Source: Calliopsis andreniformis
Taxonomy: Eukaryota; Arthropoda; Insecta; Hymenoptera; Andrenidae
Length of the DNA: 64,000 bases
NCBI RefSeq assembly: GCF_051401765.1
Contig: NW_027480505.1
Location: 248,001-312,000 of the forward strand
Direction of reading: 5' to 3'
This document shows positions 63,301 to 64,000 of this stretch, in pieces (position 1 is the first letter of the stretch; each line of letters starts with the position of its first letter). The translations under genes were made by a program, and so were the position numbers. The notes under the pieces were generated by a model. The model saw only the letters and a list, made by a program, of their open reading frames with translations. It was not told the origin of the DNA and ran no database searches.

Positions 63301-64000
63301 GCCATAGATTTTACAATCGTAGCAATTATTCGTTTTATACAATGGAAAAAGCGTTCTATTTATTTTGTATTTTATGCTTCGGGCGTTGACTGCTAAGGCC
63401 CTAACTATTCAATCTGTTGGAGCAAATCCCTAGGGTGAAGCCTAGGTTGCTCGGAAAGTAGAAATGACCATAAGTTTCATACTGGTTGCAATTATTCGTT
63501 TTATACGATGGAAAAACCGTTGTATTTATATTGTATTTTATGCTTCTGGCGTTGACTTCTTAGGCCCTAATTATTCGATCTGGTGGAACAACGCCGTAGG
63601 GTGAAGCCTAGCTTGCCCGGAACGTAGAAATGACCATTACTTTCACACTGCTTGCAATCATTCGTTTTATACGATGGAAAATCTGTTGCATCTTTATCGT
63701 ATTTTATGCTTCTGGCGTTGACTTCTTAGGCCGTAACTATCCGATCAGGTGGAGCAACGCCCTGGAGTCAAACCTGGGTTGCCCGGAACGTAGAAATGAC
63801 CACTACTATCACACTGGTTGCAAATTATTCCTGCTATACGATGGAAAAACTGTTGTATTTTTATAGCATTTTATGCTTCTGGCGTTCACTTCTTAGGCCC
63901 TAACTATTCGATCTGGTGGAACAACGCCCTAGGGTGAAGCCTAGGTTGCCCGGAACGTAGAAATGACCACTACTTTCACACTGGTTGCAAATTATTCCTG
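57389..64000 (+). repeat. Right satellite block with 10- to 15-monomer duplications
   Basis: Recurring segments are 58989-59190 at 61481-61682 (offset 2492), 59760-60230 at 61754-62224 (offset 1994), 60297-61078 at 62124-62905 (offset 1827) and 61925-62280 at 63587-63942 (offset 1662). Each offset is a multiple of 166 plus 1 or 2, owing to the 167-bp GGTTGCAAATTATTCCTGC monomers. Markers include AATGGAAGAACCATTC, AAGTTTCATACTGG and CAGACGTGGACTTC. The array runs off the window at 64000 in mid-monomer. No gene is present. Confidence 0.87.
60131..60464 (+). repeat. 167-bp subfamily, two adjacent copies
   Basis: AACGTAG at 60131 and 60298 are 167 bp apart. The extra base is an A in GGTTGCAAATTATTCC, where most monomers read GCAATTATTCC. 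The subfamily also carries CCACTACTATCACAC and TTTTTATAGCATTTTATG. Related GCAAATTATTCCTGC copies are near 38088, 38254, 41907, 42070, 57507, 62159, 63158, 63824 and at the end of the window. Confidence 0.85.

Larger units (their letters stand above)
1..64000 (+). repeat. 166-bp tandem satellite DNA array filling the whole window
   Basis: A single monomer of about 166 bp repeats head-to-tail from the first to the last base, about 385 copies, with no inverted copy noticed. Following the anchor ATGACC shows the period: 768, 14166, 14830, 16490, 34241, 55491 and 56985 are among its positions, and most distances are exact multiples of 166 or differ by 1 to 4 bp. The largest phase break is a 45-bp deletion near 5485. 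Conserved anchors in each monomer are CCTAGGTTGCCCGGAACG, TGCAATTATTCG, GATGGAAAAACTGTTG, GGCGTTGACTTCT, CTATTCGATCTGGTGG and CAACGCCCTAG. Long homogeneous arrays with nucleosome-sized monomers are typical of eukaryotic centromeric or pericentromeric heterochromatin; that location is inferred. I do not recognise the family or host. The array has no edge in the window. Confidence 0.98.

Noticed and set aside
3300..63866. About 50 open reading frames of 60-111 codons on both strands, many with identical or similar predicted products
   Set aside because: They all lie in the satellite and recur in register with it. Because 166 leaves remainder 1 when divided by 3, each monomer shifts the frame, so open frames end within about two monomers. 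Their similarity comes from duplication, and no known domain or conserved start context is seen.
1..64000. CRISPR-like regularly spaced repeats
   Set aside because: There are no unique spacers: the whole 166-bp period is repeated, and no cas-like gene is present.
1..64000. CCCTAA within GGCCCTAACTATTCG looks like a telomere repeat unit
   Set aside because: It is a single hexamer per monomer and never occurs in tandem.
1..64000. AT-rich TTTATATTGTATTTTATG could be read as a TATA-type promoter or -10 element
   Set aside because: It is part of every monomer, no gene follows, and an AT-rich segment is normal in satellites. Satellite transcription is possible but not shown by the sequence.

Overview
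The window is one uninterrupted tandem satellite DNA array. From base 1 to base 64000 every stretch read is a copy or variant of the same monomer of about 166 bp (roughly 41% GC for the version typical of most copies), always head-to-tail and always in the same orientation, giving about 385 monomers. There is no protein-coding gene, RNA gene, transposon, CRISPR array, unique spacer or array edge. Both window ends fall inside monomers, so the array continues on both sides. A many-kilobase array of a nucleosome-length satellite points to a eukaryotic nuclear genome and to constitutive heterochromatin, most plausibly centromeric or pericentromeric. I do not recognise the satellite family and cannot name the species.

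The monomer has two parts. A GC-richer part contains the CCTAGG palindrome, GCCCGGAACGTAG, CTTCTGGCGTTGAC, GGCCCTAACTATTCG and TGGAGCAACGCCCTAG. An AT-richer part of about 60 bp runs from TGCAATTATTCG through TATACGATGG to TTTATATTGTATTTTATG. The join ATTCGTTTTATACGATG in many copies resembles the mammalian CENP-B box (7 of 9 fixed bases). Several diagnostic variants of this segment alternate along the array and work as subfamily markers.

The layout is nested higher-order repeats. 1-14.2 kb: diverged monomers with small local duplications (2-, 4- and 7-monomer units) and one 121-bp truncated monomer. 14.2-28.5 kb: a recently amplified core in which about 6 kb (16.1-22.4 kb) is repeated almost perfectly next door (22.7-28.5 kb), with a 10-monomer unit nested inside. 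28.2-31.3 kb: 3-, 9- and 12-monomer duplications. 31.3-37.6 kb: mosaics including blocks displaced by 10-22 kb. 37.6-45 kb: a 22/23-monomer duplication plus a perfect 3.4-copy run of a single monomer and a chimeric monomer. 45-57.4 kb: 26- and 16-monomer duplications. 57.4-64 kb: 10- to 15-monomer duplications and a 167-bp subfamily.

No genes work together here. The content records unequal exchange, segmental amplification and homogenisation. All coordinates and offsets were worked out by eye; block edges are good to about 20 bp unless an exact junction is stated.
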